64,000 nt of DNA. Origin: Pseudomonadota bacterium. GTDB taxonomy: Bacteria > Desulfobacterota > Desulfovibrionia > Desulfovibrionales > Desulfovibrionaceae. Below are positions 28,417 to 41,064 of the stretch, one piece after another. Below the pieces are notes generated by a model. The model saw only the letters and a list, made by a program, of their open reading frames with translations, did not search any database and was not told the DNA's origin. Location of the stretch: NCBI GenBank assembly GCA_018816865.1, contig JAHIUW010000023.1, positions 64,001 through 128,000 of the forward strand, given 5' to 3'. Made by a program: the position numbers and the translations under genes. Numbering within the stretch: the first letter of the stretch is position 1; the number at the start of each line of letters is the position of its first letter.

Positions 28417-28707
28417 CTAGTCGACCTTGCCGCTGCGTTCGGTGATCAGGATCAGGTGGTAACCGAACTGGGTCTTGATGGGGCCCTGGACCTTGCCCAC
28501 TTCCTCGGTGAAGCAGACCTTGTCGAATTCAGCGACCATCATGCCGGGCTGGAACTGGCCCAGGTCGCCGCCGCGCTGGCCGGACGGGCACGAGGAGTGT
28601 TTTTTGGCGATGTCGTCAAAGGAGGTGCCCGCCTCGATCTGTTTCTTCAGGTCCAGGCAAATGGCCTCGGTCTCCACCAGAATGTGTTTGGCGCTACAGG
28701 TCAGCAT
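28417..28707 (-). CDS. Parvulin-type peptidyl-prolyl isomerase (single domain)
   Basis: A 96-residue stand-alone PpiC/rotamase domain. The features are SAKHILVETE at the N terminus, GGDLGQFQPGMMVAEFDKVCF in the middle and VQGPIKTQFGYHLILI near the end. There is no signal peptide, so it acts in the cytoplasm on prolyl bonds of folding proteins. ATG 28707 is preceded by AAGGAG. A promoter, TTGTCC (28759-28754) and CATAAT (28735-28730) with 18-bp spacing, lies upstream on the minus strand. Confidence 0.9.
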   Translation of the reverse strand: MLTCSAKHILVETEAICLDLKKQIEAGTSFDDIAKKHSSCPSGQRGGDLGQFQPGMMVAEFDKVCFTEEVGKVQGPIKTQFGYHLILITERSGKVD

Positions 28708-28801
28708 CGTGTGATCTCCTTGATGTCGGATTATGTACTTTTGCGGTGAGCGGGGACAATCGCATGATCCGCTGCCGCTTGGCAAGTCGCTGCGGGTTTC
28801 C

Positions 28802-28830
28802 TTGACAGGGCACTGTAGGCATCTTATCCG
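28802..28830 (+). promoter_or_regulatory. Promoter of the Tim44-like gene
   Basis: A perfect TTGACA at 28802-28807 and TTATCC/TATCCG at 28824-28830 (spacing 16-17 bp), about 40 bp before the start codon. Confidence 0.6.
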
Positions 28831-28868
28831 GGTATCTTGGCTCCATCCTAACCAGAGGAAATTATCAA

Positions 28869-29774
28869 ATGCGCATAGCTCTTAAACTTTTGTTCGTGCC
28901 CTTGCTGCTGGTGACACTGCTCGCCATGGATGCCGGCTTCGCCGATGCCGCACGTTTTGGCGGCGGGCGTTCGTTTGGCGGCAGCCGGTCCTTCAGCAAA
29001 AGCTTTTCCAAACCTGTGTCGCCCACAAAGCAGAGCGCCGTAGGTTCCAGCGCGGCCTCGTCCGCCCCGCGCAGCCCCCGCTTCGGCGGCATGGGCGGCA
29101 TGTTCGGTGGGCTGCTGGCCGGGACTCTGCTGGGTTCGATGTTTTTCGGCCAGCCCTTTGCCGGGGGCGGATTGATGGATATCCTGCTCATCGGCGGCCT
29201 GATCTTTTTGGCCATGAAGCTCTTCCGGCGCCGTCAGCCGGCTGCACAGATGGCCTCGGGCCGCAGCGCAGGCATGTCCTATGGTGGCGGAGGCCCGCAA
29301 CCCGAGGATGAAACGGTGCTGCAGCGCCAATCCCATGGCGCCTGGGGCGGTCTGGGCTCCACCCAGGGGGCGGCCGAGACCGTTCCCGGGCTGGACCTGC
29401 CTGCCGGTTTCGATGCCGATGAATTCCTGGAAGGGGCCAAGCTGGCCTTCAATCGTCTGCAGGCCTCGTGGGATACCCGGGACCTGGAGGACATCTCTCA
29501 GTTCACCTCGGAGGCCGTCCTGGACGAGATCAAAAATCAGGCAGCCCAGGACCCTTCGCCTTCCCGGACCGAGATCCTGATGGTCAATGCCCGCCTGCTG
29601 GAGGTCAAGGTGCAGGCTCCGGCGACCCTGGCCACCGTCTATTTTGACGCCCTGATGCGCGAGAACGCCACAGGTGGCTCCGAACAGGTGCGCGAGGTCT
29701 GGCATTTCAGGATGGATCCGGACGTGAAGGGCGGCATGTGGCTGGTGGACGGATTGCAGCAGCTGGAAGACTAG
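28869..29774 (+). CDS. Tim44-like domain protein with signal sequence
   Basis: A 301-residue protein: a cleavable signal or first membrane segment (residues 1-25), a Gly/Ser/Arg/Phe-rich stretch (about 28-75), a second hydrophobic segment about 80-120 (GGMFGGLLAGTLLGSM, LLIGGLIFLAMKLF), and a C-terminal Tim44-like (NTF2-like) domain about 175-300 ending VKGGMWLVDGLQQLE. Bacterial Tim44-like proteins are membrane-linked and poorly understood. No partner gene is adjacent. It has its own promoter and terminator. Confidence 0.85.
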   Translation: MRIALKLLFVPLLLVTLLAMDAGFADAARFGGGRSFGGSRSFSKSFSKPVSPTKQSAVGSSAASSAPRSPRFGGMGGMFGGLLAGTLLGSMFFGQPFAGGGLMDILLIGGLIFLAMKLFRRRQPAAQMASGRSAGMSYGGGGPQPEDETVLQRQSHGAWGGLGSTQGAAETVPGLDLPAGFDADEFLEGAKLAFNRLQASWDTRDLEDISQFTSEAVLDEIKNQAAQDPSPSRTEILMVNARLLEVKVQAPATLATVYFDALMRENATGGSEQVREVWHFRMDPDVKGGMWLVDGLQQLED

Positions 29775-29798
29775 TTATTGCTCAACATGCCAAGTGGA

Positions 29799-29830
29799 AG
29801 GGCGGCCCTGATCGGGGCCGCCCTTTTTTT
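29799..29830 (+). terminator. Rho-independent terminator of the Tim44-like gene
   Basis: A 10-bp stem AGGGCGGCCC/GGGCCGCCCT (29799-29808, 29815-29824) followed by T residues to 29830. Confidence 0.92.
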
Positions 29831-29904
29831 GTTCGCAGCCCCCCCCGAGCACACATCCCTGCGGGCGCAAACGCCGTCGTGCGGTAGTCCTTGGGGCGAC
29901 GGGA

Positions 29905-32136
29905 TCAGGCCTGGGCTGCGGGTCTCTCGCCTTCCGGGCGGGGCTCAAGGGGCAGGCGGATGGTGAAGGTCGCGCCCTGTCCCGGGAGGGAGTCCACGCT
30001 CAAGGTGCCGCCATGGTTGTTGGTGATGATGAAGTAGGACACGGAGAGCCCCAGGCCCGTGCCCGTGCCCACTTCCTTGGTGGTGAAAAAGGGTTCGAAG
30101 ATCCGGGCGCGGATCTTGTCCGGGATGCCGGGGCCGTTGTCCGAAACGGACACCTGGGCATGGGAGGGGCTGACCCGGGTGCTGATGGTGATGCATGGTT
30201 GTTCCGGGGGGACGGGCATGGAGTTCATGGCCTGGGCCGAATTCTTGAGCAGGTTGAACAGGACCTGCTCAAGCTCGGAGATCGTGCATTGCAGGGGCGG
30301 TATGGACTTGGCGAACTCACGGACGATCTTGATGTTTTTGAAATCGAAGCGTTTTTTAAGATCGTAGTCGCTGGACGCCAGGTCGATGACCGTCTCAATG
30401 AGCGAGTGCAGGTCACACGAGGTGTGGCAGGCGGGGACGGAGTGGGCGAAATTGAGCATGTTGCTGACGATGTCCGCCGCGCGGTTGCCGGAGGCGATGA
30501 TGCCGTCCAGCATCCTGGGGATTTTTCGGGTCTCCAGATAGGCTTGCAGGGCAGCGAGTTCGAGGCCGGCCTTGCGGGCGGCTTCGACATTGGCCGGGAG
30601 AACGGGGTCGAAGCGGCGCAGGATGTTCTGCGCCCCTTGCAGGATGCCTCCCAACGGGTTGTTGATCTCGTGGGCCATGCCCGCGGCCAGTCCGCCCACG
30701 GACATCATCTTCTCGGTCTGGACCATGATGTCCTCAAGATGCACCCGGGTGGTGATGTCGTCCATGCGCAGCACGGCCCCTTGTCCCGGAGCACCCTGGA
30801 GCGGATAGACCTCCAGGTGGTAGATGGCGGGGCCGGATTCCGTTTTCCAGGGCAGCTTGTCCAGAGAGGCGGGCCGTTGCTCGCTCAGCACCTTGTTGAT
30901 CATCCCCTGCACCGGCTCCAGTTGGGGCAGCAGCTCCAGGACTGGTCTGCCGATGGACTCGGAGGCGGGCCTGCCTGCCAGATGCTGGGCGCCGGAACTC
31001 CACTGGGCAACGGTTCCATCGGCGTCCAGGGCCACGAACACCGAGGGCAGGGAATCGATGACGCTGCGGATGTACTGGCGGCCTTGGCGCAATTCATTTT
31101 CGCGGCGGGTGATCTCCTGATACATCTGCGCGAATTCCTCCTCGATGTCTGCCAGCTCGGCAAAGGTCTGGGTCTGCGCCGGGAGGGGGGGGAAACGCCT
31201 GCCACGGGCCGTGCGCTGGATGAGCGAGGCAAAGTTCGACAGGGGAGTGACGATTTTTCTGCCCAAGGCGACCCGGAACAGGGCCGTGGCCACCAGGAAG
31301 AAGGTGATCAGGAAGGCAATGAGCGCCAGGACCGTCTGGGCGAAGGGGTAGAACACCGCATTGGCCGACGTGGACAGGGCCAGCACCCACTTCAGGGAGT
31401 TCATGCGCACCAGGGAGCTGAAGAGATAAAGCCCCCCCTCTTTATGGAGCAGGGAGCCCTGGTCGTTTTCGCCCAGCGATTTCAACAGTTCCCCTCCCCC
31501 GATATTGGCCTGTTGCCGGACCTGCCGTTCTTCGGGGTGGACGATGGCGTTGCCGTATGCATCGGTGACGATGATCTGCCGCTGGCCCCCGATGGGCGAG
31601 AAAAGCCGCAGGTGCTCCTGGAGGGCCCAGAGGTTCAATTCCGCGATGGCCCAGTCGCCGCTGGGGGCCTTGTGCCCCAGGGTGATGGTCAATCTGCCGC
31701 TCTGCGGGGAATAGACCGGGCGTGAGAGCATCAGGGAAGGATCGCCCCTGGTCTGGGGGAAGAGCAGGGGAAAATCGGCTCCCCTGAGACCCGTGGGATA
31801 GGCCGCGAGCACGGTGTTCTGCGCATCCAGCCAGAGCAGCCGTTCAAAATGCGGGAAGGTGTCGTGGACCTGTTTCAGATCTTTGGTCAGGGTCTTCGGG
31901 TCCGGCTCAGCGTCTCTGTTGGCCAGATGTTGCAGGGCAAAGGCCGCGTCCTCGATGTAGGTCTCGGCGTAACGGGCCAGGGATTCGGCCAGCAACAGGT
32001 CCTGCTGTTTCAGGGTTACGTATTGGCGGTAGGAGAAGAAGCCCCCCAGAAGCAGCACGGAGACGAGGCACGGTAGGAGCAGGAACCGTGTCAGTATTCT
32101 GCCCAGGATGCGGTGCAGGGTCTGGGGCGCGGGCAT
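29905..32136 (-). CDS. Membrane sensor histidine kinase (extracytoplasmic sensor-HAMP-PAS-HisKA-HATPase)
   Basis: 743 residues: membrane helix about 15-35, an extracytoplasmic Cache-like sensor to about 255, second helix about 265-290, HAMP, PAS (about 355-470), HisKA with phospho-His in [12 protein letters not shown] near 489, and an intact HATPase ([21 protein letters not shown]). It should be an active kinase. Its ATG comes directly after the TAG of the binding lipoprotein gene, so sensor and binding protein are made together. No response regulator is adjacent. The Tim44-like gene converges with it. Confidence 0.9.
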   Translation of the reverse strand: MPAPQTLHRILGRILTRFLLLPCLVSVLLLGGFFSYRQYVTLKQQDLLLAESLARYAETYIEDAAFALQHLANRDAEPDPKTLTKDLKQVHDTFPHFERLLWLDAQNTVLAAYPTGLRGADFPLLFPQTRGDPSLMLSRPVYSPQSGRLTITLGHKAPSGDWAIAELNLWALQEHLRLFSPIGGQRQIIVTDAYGNAIVHPEERQVRQQANIGGGELLKSLGENDQGSLLHKEGGLYLFSSLVRMNSLKWVLALSTSANAVFYPFAQTVLALIAFLITFFLVATALFRVALGRKIVTPLSNFASLIQRTARGRRFPPLPAQTQTFAELADIEEEFAQMYQEITRRENELRQGRQYIRSVIDSLPSVFVALDADGTVAQWSSGAQHLAGRPASESIGRPVLELLPQLEPVQGMINKVLSEQRPASLDKLPWKTESGPAIYHLEVYPLQGAPGQGAVLRMDDITTRVHLEDIMVQTEKMMSVGGLAAGMAHEINNPLGGILQGAQNILRRFDPVLPANVEAARKAGLELAALQAYLETRKIPRMLDGIIASGNRAADIVSNMLNFAHSVPACHTSCDLHSLIETVIDLASSDYDLKKRFDFKNIKIVREFAKSIPPLQCTISELEQVLFNLLKNSAQAMNSMPVPPEQPCITISTRVSPSHAQVSVSDNGPGIPDKIRARIFEPFFTTKEVGTGTGLGLSVSYFIITNNHGGTLSVDSLPGQGATFTIRLPLEPRPEGERPAAQA

Positions 32137-33315
32137 CTAATCGCTCCCGATGGTGGCCAGGGTGAGGAATTCGCGCTCCCGGATGGTGACGAGGTACGAA
32201 GGGCGGATGACGTCGCCGTATGGATTGAAAAGGATGGGACCGGTGACTCCGGGATGGTTGCCAAAGGCGAGCATGCCTGCGGGCAGTTTGCTCGGATCGC
32301 CCCCGGTCCAACGCAGGGCCTCGATCAGTACATTGGCGGCTTCGTATCCGAAGGCCGCGGCGTAATTGGGCAGCCAGCCGAAGCGCTCCTGATAGCGTCT
32401 CTGGAATTCAAGGAATTCCGGGCGCTGGCTGTCTCCGATGTAGCTCACGGCAAAGATGATGCCCTCCACGGCCCTGCCCCCGGCCAGGATCAGCTCCCGG
32501 GTGTAGGCCCACATGGTGCTGTAGATGGGGATCATGCAGCCTTGGACGCGCAGTTGGCTGGCCAGGGCCGCCAGATCCCGCGCCGAGAGGGCCACGAATA
32601 GGGCCGACGCGCCCGAGGTCTCGATGCGCCGGGCGATGTCTTCCCAGGATTGGGTGGTCGAGGAGTGGATGCCGCTCTGTTCGAGAATCCTTCCGCCCAG
32701 GGAGGAGAAGCGTTCGCCAAAGGCCTGGGTAAAGGGGGCGGTGAAGGCCTTGTTGTCCAGGTCCAGGAGAGTGAATACGGTCTCGGCCCGGTCCTCGGTG
32801 CGGCAATAGCTGGCTAGACCCTGAGCCAACTCCGTGCCGCTGGGGATGAGCCGGAAGAACAGGTCCTCCCGGTTGGAGAGCAGGGGGGTGGCCGAGGTGG
32901 GCGAAACCCTGGGGATCTTCAGTTCCTCGGCCAGCTCGTAGCTGGCCAGGCTCTGGGCACTGAGCATGTGGCCGATGATGGCGATGGCCCCGGAGTCCTT
33001 GAGGATTTTGACGGCGACCCGGGCCTGATCCGGGGTCTCCCCGTCGTGCTCGGAGATGAGTTTCAGCGCCCGCCCATTGACGCCACCGCGCGTGTTTTCC
33101 AGTTCGATGGCCAGCTGGGCGCCGTTGCGGCCCTGGACCCCCAGGTCGGAGTAGGTGCCTTCCAACGGTCCGGCAAAACCGATGATGATCGGTCCGGACT
33201 CCCCGCAGGCCGAGAGCAGGGTCAAGAGCAAGCCCACCAGGAGCAGGGCGGTTGCAATGGCGGTGCAGCCGCCCTGCCCTGGGGCAGTGAAGGACCGAAG
33301 AGTAGACTTTTGCAT
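32137..33315 (-). CDS. Branched-chain-amino-acid-type periplasmic binding lipoprotein
   Basis: A 392-residue type I periplasmic binding protein (Leu/Ile/Val-binding type). The hydrophobic leader ends in lipobox LLSAC (Cys37), so it is membrane-tethered. The mature part begins IIIGFAGPLEGTYSDLGVQG and keeps IIGHMLSAQSLASYELAEE and VSPTSATPLL of the ligand-binding lobes. No ABC permease or ATPase gene is present; instead the next gene is a histidine kinase starting at the very next base. It therefore probably presents a ligand to the kinase rather than feeding a transporter. Confidence 0.88.
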   Translation of the reverse strand: MQKSTLRSFTAPGQGGCTAIATALLLVGLLLTLLSACGESGPIIIGFAGPLEGTYSDLGVQGRNGAQLAIELENTRGGVNGRALKLISEHDGETPDQARVAVKILKDSGAIAIIGHMLSAQSLASYELAEELKIPRVSPTSATPLLSNREDLFFRLIPSGTELAQGLASYCRTEDRAETVFTLLDLDNKAFTAPFTQAFGERFSSLGGRILEQSGIHSSTTQSWEDIARRIETSGASALFVALSARDLAALASQLRVQGCMIPIYSTMWAYTRELILAGGRAVEGIIFAVSYIGDSQRPEFLEFQRRYQERFGWLPNYAAAFGYEAANVLIEALRWTGGDPSKLPAGMLAFGNHPGVTGPILFNPYGDVIRPSYLVTIREREFLTLATIGSD

Positions 33316-33383
33316 TTCAACGCAATGCTATCAGGCCTGAACCGCTACCGCAATAATCCTCAGCAATTGGTCGCGATGTTCCC

Positions 33384-33414
33384 AATAAAAAAAGCCCGAC
33401 CGGGGTCGGGCTTT
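33384..33414 (-). terminator. Rho-independent terminator of acs
   Basis: A stem AAAGCCCGAC/GTCGGGCTTT (33391-33414) preceded on the plus strand by a run of A, giving a U-tract on the minus strand, downstream of the acs stop. Confidence 0.88.
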
Positions 33415-33496
33415 GTGGGGTCTGTCGTGAATTGGGCATCTGCCAGGGGGCTGTCCCAGGCCCAGGTTCGGGGTCTGGCAGAGGGCCTGCCCGGTG

Positions 33497-35431
33497 CTAG
33501 TCCAGGTCTTCCAGGGTGGAGGTGTCGCCCACGTCCTGGCCCAATTCCTCGGCCTTCAGGATGCGGCGCATGATCTTGCCGCTGCGGGTCTTGGGCAGGG
33601 TGCTGCGGAACTCCAGGGACTTGAGTACCGCCACGGGACCCAGCTCGTAGCGCACATGCTTCTTCAGGGCGGTGATCAGCTCCTCGGAGTTGTCGTATTC
33701 TTCCTGCCAGCCCTCGGTCAGGATCACGAAGGCCTTGGCGACCTCGCCCTTGATGGCGTCGGGGATGCCGATGACCGCGGCCTCGTTCACGAAGCGGTGG
33801 GCCACCAGGGCGCTCTCCACCTCGGCGGTGCCGATGCGGTGTCCGGCGATGTTCAGCACGTCGTCGGCGCGGCCCTGGATCCAGATGTAGCCATCCTCGT
33901 CCTTGCGGGCCACATCCCCGGCGAAGTACATGCCTGGAATCTTTTCCCAGTAGGTTTTCTTGTAGAGTTCCGGATCGTTGTCGATGCCGACCATCATCGC
34001 GGGCCAGGGTTTCTTGATGACCAGGAAGCCACCCTTGCCCGGGGGCACGGGATTTCCGCTCTGGTCCACCACGTCGGCCTCCACGCCGGGCAGGGCCTTG
34101 TTCACGCTGCCGGGCTTCAAGAGCGAGATGGGCAGCGGGCTGATCATGAACATCCCGGTTTCGGTCTGCCACCAGGTGTCCATGATCGGGCACTTGGAGC
34201 CGCCGATGTGCTTGTGCAGCCAGACCCAGGCCTCGGGGTTGATGGGTTCGCCCACCGAGCCCAGGAGGCGCAGGGTGGAGATGTCCTTCTGGCGTGGGTA
34301 CTGGGTGCCGAAACGCATCAGCATCCGGATCAGCGTGGGCGAGGTGTAGAGGATAGTCACCCCGTAGCGGGCCACCACGTCCCACAGGCGGTCGGCCTGG
34401 GGATACAGGGGATGGCCCTCGTACATCACCGTGGTGGTCCCCGCCACCAGGGGGCCGTAAATCACGTAGCTGTGCCCGGTGATCCAGCCGGTGTCGGCGG
34501 TGCACCAGAAGATGTCCGTGGGTTTCAGGTCGAAGACCCATTTCAGGGTGCGGTTGATGCCCACCATGTACCCGGCGTGGGAATGGACGATGCCCTTGGG
34601 CTTGCCCGTGGTGCCGGAACTGTAGAGCAAAAACAGCGGGTCGTCGGCGTCCATGACCTCGGTGGGCGAGGAGGGCCGCTCGCGCCGCACCAGATCGTCG
34701 TACCAAAGGTCGCGCGGCTCGTTCATCTCGACGTCCACGTTGGCCCGGTGGACCACCACGCAGGTCTCCACGCACTCGGCGCAGGCCCCGAGCAGGGCCT
34801 CGTCCACGATCTGCTTCAAGTTGACCACCCGGCCGTTGCGGTAGAAGCCATCGGCCGTGACCACCAGCTTGGCCTTGGCGTCGTTGATGCGCTCGCGCAG
34901 CACCTTGGCCGAGAATCCCCCATAGATCATGCTGTGCACGGCCCCGATCTTGGCCACGGCAAGCATGGCGATGGCGGTCTCGGGCAGGAGCGGCATGTAC
35001 AGCACCACCCGGTCGCCCTTGGCCACGCCCAGCGAGCGCAGGGCGTTGGCGAAGCGGTTCACCTCGCGATACAGTTCGTAATAGGTGTATTTGCGCTGGT
35101 CGCCGGGTTCGCCTTCCCAGATCAACGCCAGCTTGTTCTTGTTGGCTGTCTCGATATGGCGGTCCAGGGCGTTGTAGACGATGTTGCAACGCGCGCCGCT
35201 GAACCAGCGGTAGTGGGGCGCGTCGGAGTCGTCCAGCACCTGGTCCCATTTCTTGAACCAGTCCAGTTCGTGGGCCGCGTCCTCCCAGTAGGCGAGGTAG
35301 TCGCGGTTGGCCAGTTCCTGGGCCTGTTCCAGTTCGTGTGGATTGAGGTTGGCCCCAATGACAATCTGCGGAAGCGGGCGGAAAACCCGTTCCTCATGCA
35401 GTAATGCGTCTAGTGCTCCGGTCTGGTCCAT
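33497..35431 (-). CDS. acs: Acetyl-CoA synthetase (AMP-forming)
   Basis: A 644-residue ANL-family enzyme that makes acetyl-CoA from acetate, ATP and CoA through acetyl-AMP. The P-loop-like motif [15 protein letters not shown] is near residue 270, DTWWQTETG is the acyl-site motif, and [18 protein letters not shown] the hinge. [12 protein letters not shown] near 612-622 carries the lysine controlled by acetylation in other Acs enzymes. Length is normal. A LytTR regulator gene lies 138 bp upstream on the same strand and might control it; that link is inference. Confidence 0.95.
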   Translation of the reverse strand: MDQTGALDALLHEERVFRPLPQIVIGANLNPHELEQAQELANRDYLAYWEDAAHELDWFKKWDQVLDDSDAPHYRWFSGARCNIVYNALDRHIETANKNKLALIWEGEPGDQRKYTYYELYREVNRFANALRSLGVAKGDRVVLYMPLLPETAIAMLAVAKIGAVHSMIYGGFSAKVLRERINDAKAKLVVTADGFYRNGRVVNLKQIVDEALLGACAECVETCVVVHRANVDVEMNEPRDLWYDDLVRRERPSSPTEVMDADDPLFLLYSSGTTGKPKGIVHSHAGYMVGINRTLKWVFDLKPTDIFWCTADTGWITGHSYVIYGPLVAGTTTVMYEGHPLYPQADRLWDVVARYGVTILYTSPTLIRMLMRFGTQYPRQKDISTLRLLGSVGEPINPEAWVWLHKHIGGSKCPIMDTWWQTETGMFMISPLPISLLKPGSVNKALPGVEADVVDQSGNPVPPGKGGFLVIKKPWPAMMVGIDNDPELYKKTYWEKIPGMYFAGDVARKDEDGYIWIQGRADDVLNIAGHRIGTAEVESALVAHRFVNEAAVIGIPDAIKGEVAKAFVILTEGWQEEYDNSEELITALKKHVRYELGPVAVLKSLEFRSTLPKTRSGKIMRRILKAEELGQDVGDTSTLEDLD

Positions 35432-35569
35432 GGCTGGGTCTCCCTAAGTCGAGACAAGAGTGTCCGGCATAGGCGTCAATGTATCGTGAGTCAGGCGGCC
35501 TAGGCGTTTGAATTTCGGCAAAAGGGCCGTTCGTGGTGTTGAACGGTCATGCCGCGGCCTGTGCTGTCC

Positions 35570-36439
35570 CTACAACCCGAGTATCTTCTTCAGTTCCGCG
35601 ATCCGTCTGCGGCTGATGGGCAGCTCGATGCGGGTCTTGCCTTGGGTGCGCAGCATGAAGTTGCTGCCCGGCATTGAGGCTATTTCGGTGACCATTTCCA
35701 AGTTTACAAGAAACTTGCGATGCACGCGGAAGAACCTGTACTGCCTGAGCCTGTCCTCCAGGATCTTCATGCGATAGGAGGTCAGGTACTTCTGCGAGGC
35801 CGTGTGCACATATGAATAATCCTCGTAGGCTTCCACGAAGATGATCTGTGTGTAGGGGATCAGGATGGTGCGCCCGTCCATGTGGATGGGCAGTTTCTCG
35901 ATCTCCATGGGGCGGGTGATGTTGGAGTATTCCCAGGCCTGCGACAGGGCCTTCAGGAAGCGGTCCTCCTCCTCTTCGCCCAGCGGCAGTTGCAGGGTCC
36001 GCTCGTCCTCGGGTGCGTCCTCGTCCTCGTCCTCGGTCCAGGTCGGGGCCGGGATGTCCTTGAAATGCGACTGGAACTGCTTGAGGCGTTGCAAGGTCTG
36101 CTTGAACCGCTCCGGGGTACAGGGCCAGAGCAGGTAGTCCGTGGCCCCCAGTTCGAAGGCCGAAAAGGCCTGGGACTCGTCCTTGGCGATGAACACCAGG
36201 GCGGGCTTGTGCTTGCGCCCGGCCAGCATCTGCGCCAGCTCGAATCCGGAGACGCCTTCGGCCAGTTCCAGGCCCAGGAAGAACACCCCATAGGGCACGT
36301 GCTCCAACAGCTCCAGGGCCTCGAACCCGGTCACGGCCTCACCCAGCACACGCAAAAAATCCACGTCCTCGAGATGGTCGCGCAGGGTGGCGCGGACCAC
36401 GGGATCGGGGTGCAGCAGCAGGGTGTTCAGATGGCGCAT
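35570..36439 (-). CDS. LytTR-family regulator with a degenerate receiver domain
   Basis: A 289-residue protein: receiver-like domain about 1-120, an acidic linker about 130-165 (EDEDEDAPEDER), and a LytTR DNA-binding domain about 185-289 (FVEAYEDYSYVHT, FFRVHRKFLVNLEMV). The receiver has lost its key residues: the phosphoacceptor Asp is Gly (VFFLGLELAEGVSG) and the conserved Lys is Trp (DYLLWPCTPE). Control by phosphorylation is therefore unlikely. It lies upstream of acs on the same strand and divergent from a chemoreceptor. DNA targets unknown. Confidence 0.85.
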   Translation of the reverse strand: MRHLNTLLLHPDPVVRATLRDHLEDVDFLRVLGEAVTGFEALELLEHVPYGVFFLGLELAEGVSGFELAQMLAGRKHKPALVFIAKDESQAFSAFELGATDYLLWPCTPERFKQTLQRLKQFQSHFKDIPAPTWTEDEDEDAPEDERTLQLPLGEEEEDRFLKALSQAWEYSNITRPMEIEKLPIHMDGRTILIPYTQIIFVEAYEDYSYVHTASQKYLTSYRMKILEDRLRQYRFFRVHRKFLVNLEMVTEIASMPGSNFMLRTQGKTRIELPISRRRIAELKKILGL

Positions 36440-36753
36440 GCGTTGGTGTTCCCGGTGGGGGTTGATTCCATAACGTCTGGATTATCCTGAAAATAGGACA
36501 GGTGCAAGGGCATGGTCCGGCCAGTGGCTGGAACGGATAGGTGAGCGGGAAAAGGAGGTTGAGGTAATTTGTTAATACTAATATGTTACTTGCAGGCATG
36601 TAGAATAGTCCAATATGGTGGACTTGCTGTTTGTAGTGCTTGCTGATATGTCAGCCTTCTTGTTCGGCTTGAATGAGAAATGTCGTGTCTGGCCAGCCCC
36701 TGGAGGGGGTTGACCTCGGCTCGGCGGCCTATCCGGAGAAAAGGGAGATTATT
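36440..36753. other. Divergent regulatory region between the LytTR gene and the chemoreceptor
   Basis: About 310 bp. A candidate plus-strand promoter is TTGAGG (36559-36564) and TATGTT (36582-36587), spacing 17 bp, in an AT-rich patch. LytTR sites (pairs of short direct repeats) may be here but none was convincing by eye. Confidence 0.45.
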
Positions 36754-38997
36754 GTGTCTGTTAAAGGAAAACTGCTGCTTATTGCGGCAATTGCATTGGC
36801 TGCCCTGGCAATGGTGTTCGGCGTGAACCTTGTGGGCGGCAACTACAGATTGGATGCCGAGCACGCCGACGAAGTTGCTCTGGGAGCCAAGGTGGCTTTG
36901 CTGGAGGCGCGTCGGGCCGAGAAGGACTTCTACGATCGTCGTGAGGACGATTATGTGGAGAAGGTGAAGCATTTTGTCGTCGAGCTTGGCGACAATGTGC
37001 GCAAGGCCCAAGAGCTGGAACCGGTCTTCACCACCTTGGCGACTGAGATCAAGGTCAAGGCCGGAGAGTACGAAAAGAATTTCCTGATCACGGCGGCGGC
37101 CCAGAAAACCATGGGTTACACCAGGGATGATGGACTGCGGGGCAGGTTGCGCGGGGCTGCGAGACAGTTGGAGGCCCGCGTCGAGGGCCTCAATCTGGCC
37201 GGGGATGACCTGCTGTTGAAGCTGCTCATGCTCAGGCGTCATGAAAAGAACTTCATCATCAACCACGAAGACGAGCATCTTGTCGCCTTCAAGTCCGCGA
37301 TGGCCGAGTTGCGAAGAAGCATCGAGTCCAGTGCCCTGCGTGGAGCCGGCAACGAGACCAGGGTCATGCTGGCCTTGGCCGATGAATACTCCCAGGCCTT
37401 TGAGGCTTGCGCCCAACAGGACCAGTTGCTGCGCGCCACCAAGAACAAAGTGTCCGCCAGCGCCCATGCATTGATGCCCCTGGTTCAGGAGTTGGAGCTC
37501 GGCTTGGGGACCCTTGCGGAAGAGGTGAATTCGCGCATCGGGATCACCTCCGTCACCGTGGGGATCTGCATGGCCATCCTGCTGATCGTGTTGGTAACGC
37601 TGACCATCCGTTCCATCATTGTTCCCCTGACGCGTCTCCAGGCGTATGCCCGGCAGGTGGCGGGCGGGGACTTCAGCGAGGTCAGCGCACAGGGTTTCAG
37701 CGGCGAACTCAAGTCCTTGCATGAGGACATTTCGGCCATGGTTTGCGAACTCAAGATCAAGCTCGGGTTTGCCCAGGGCGTGCTCAAGTCCATCCCCATC
37801 TCCTGTCTGACCACGGATCGCGAGGACAAGTTGACCTTCGCCAACCAGCAGATCCTGGAGTTAGCCGGTCGATCCGGTGCGCCCAAGGAGTTCCTTGGCT
37901 GGAACCATGCGCGCTTCATGTACGACAACAACGCCGAAACCATGACGCAGCGGGCCATGGTTCGGGGAGAGACCCTGGACCAGGAATGCACCTTCACCAA
38001 TCTTGCGGGCGCGGAGGTCGTTGCGAATATCGTGGCCTCGCCCATCGCTGATCTGGACGGCGAATTGATCGGTTCGGTGACGCTGTGCGTGGACCTGACC
38101 GAGGTGCGCAAGCAACAGCAGGCCATGGAACGAGCCAACAAGATCATTGCTGCGGCGGCCATTGATGCCACCGCCATTTCAGACCAGATGGCCTCGGCTT
38201 CCGAAGAGCTGTCCGCCCAGGTGGAGCAGTCCAGCAAGGGCTCCAACGAGCAGCGCGCCAAGGCCAGTGAGACCGCCACGGCCATGGAGCAGATGAACGC
38301 CTCGGTGCTGGAGGTGGCGCACAATGCCTCGGATGCGGCCAACGCGGCCGAGCGCACCAGGGAGACGGCTGCCACAGGATCCGTCGTTGTGGCGGAAGTG
38401 GTTGACGGTGTCCAGGGCGTGTACACCAACTTCCAGAAGGTCCACGGGACCATGCAGAATCTGTGCAGCCAGTCCGACGGCATCAGCGATATCGTGCAGG
38501 TCATCGAGGACATTGCGGACCAGACCAACCTGTTGGCCCTCAACGCGGCCATTGAGGCCGCACGAGCGGGCGATGCAGGGCGCGGGTTCGCCGTGGTGGC
38601 CGATGAGGTGCGCAAGCTGGCCGAAAAGACCATGACCGCCACCAAGGAAGTTAGTGGTGCGGTGCAGTCCATCCAGAAGGCCGCCCAGGAAACGATCCTC
38701 GGCATGGGCGAGGCGGGCAAGGTCATCGAAGGCATCACTGCGAAGTCCAAAGAGGCCGGGACGTCCCTGGGGAGCATCCTGAAAATGGTCGAGGAGACCT
38801 CCTTCCAGGTCCAGTCCATTGCCAGCGCGGCCGAGGAGCAGTCCGCGGCAAGCGAACAGGTGACCCAGGCCACCGACGAAATCAATCAGATCGCCATCGA
38901 GACTGCGGATGCCATGGAGCAGTCGTCGCAGGCCGTGACTGATTTGGCGCGCCTGGCCCAGGACCTCAAGAAGATCATCGCCGGGATGCAGGTCTAA
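36754..38997 (+). CDS. Methyl-accepting chemotaxis protein with HBM sensor and PAS domain
   Basis: A 747-residue receptor: membrane helix 6-27, an all-helical periplasmic domain about 30-260, helix about 264-286, HAMP, PAS (about 345-450), and a signalling domain to the end. The periplasmic domain has the repeated motif of helical bimodular (HBM) sensors ([26 protein letters not shown]), known from other receptors to bind organic acids. The tip reads [21 protein letters not shown] 36754 with AGGGAG upstream is preferred, giving a standard short basic N terminus before helix 1. Adaptation would use the CheR encoded at 3834-4715. Confidence 0.9.
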   Translation: MSVKGKLLLIAAIALAALAMVFGVNLVGGNYRLDAEHADEVALGAKVALLEARRAEKDFYDRREDDYVEKVKHFVVELGDNVRKAQELEPVFTTLATEIKVKAGEYEKNFLITAAAQKTMGYTRDDGLRGRLRGAARQLEARVEGLNLAGDDLLLKLLMLRRHEKNFIINHEDEHLVAFKSAMAELRRSIESSALRGAGNETRVMLALADEYSQAFEACAQQDQLLRATKNKVSASAHALMPLVQELELGLGTLAEEVNSRIGITSVTVGICMAILLIVLVTLTIRSIIVPLTRLQAYARQVAGGDFSEVSAQGFSGELKSLHEDISAMVCELKIKLGFAQGVLKSIPISCLTTDREDKLTFANQQILELAGRSGAPKEFLGWNHARFMYDNNAETMTQRAMVRGETLDQECTFTNLAGAEVVANIVASPIADLDGELIGSVTLCVDLTEVRKQQQAMERANKIIAAAAIDATAISDQMASASEELSAQVEQSSKGSNEQRAKASETATAMEQMNASVLEVAHNASDAANAAERTRETAATGSVVVAEVVDGVQGVYTNFQKVHGTMQNLCSQSDGISDIVQVIEDIADQTNLLALNAAIEAARAGDAGRGFAVVADEVRKLAEKTMTATKEVSGAVQSIQKAAQETILGMGEAGKVIEGITAKSKEAGTSLGSILKMVEETSFQVQSIASAAEEQSAASEQVTQATDEINQIAIETADAMEQSSQAVTDLARLAQDLKKIIAGMQV

Positions 38998-39025
38998 CAG
39001 CCCTGGCGGTCGTGTGTGTTGTGAG

Positions 39026-39057
39026 GGGCGGGGCCGACGGGTCCCGCCCTTTTTTTG
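39026..39057 (+). terminator. Rho-independent terminator of the chemoreceptor gene
   Basis: A 7-bp stem GGGCGGG/CCCGCCC (39026-39032, 39043-39049) followed by eight T. Confidence 0.88.
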
Positions 39058-39258
39058 TATACGCTGACCGGCCATTCTCCGGCCCGGTGTGGCACACAGT
39101 CCGTCATCGTCCGGGGGGCGTCGCCAGGGGTAAAGAGCGGGGCTTTCCCTGCCCACCACAGGAATGGACTTCGCACGGCAAATACCTTACACAAAAGCCC
39201 ACACCCCGGAACCTCCGGGGATGTCCTCCCCCCTATCGGCCCCTACTGGCGAAGAACA

Positions 39259-41064
<1,806 letters not shown>

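Noticed and set aside
33360-35249. Long open frame in another phase of the acs gene
   Set aside because: It is an artefact of high GC; the acs frame has full family motifs, while this one is Arg/Gly/Pro-rich without any.
36586-37722. Long minus-strand open frame opposite the chemoreceptor
   Set aside because: It mirrors the receptor's codon pattern and shows no domain; the plus-strand MCP is certain.
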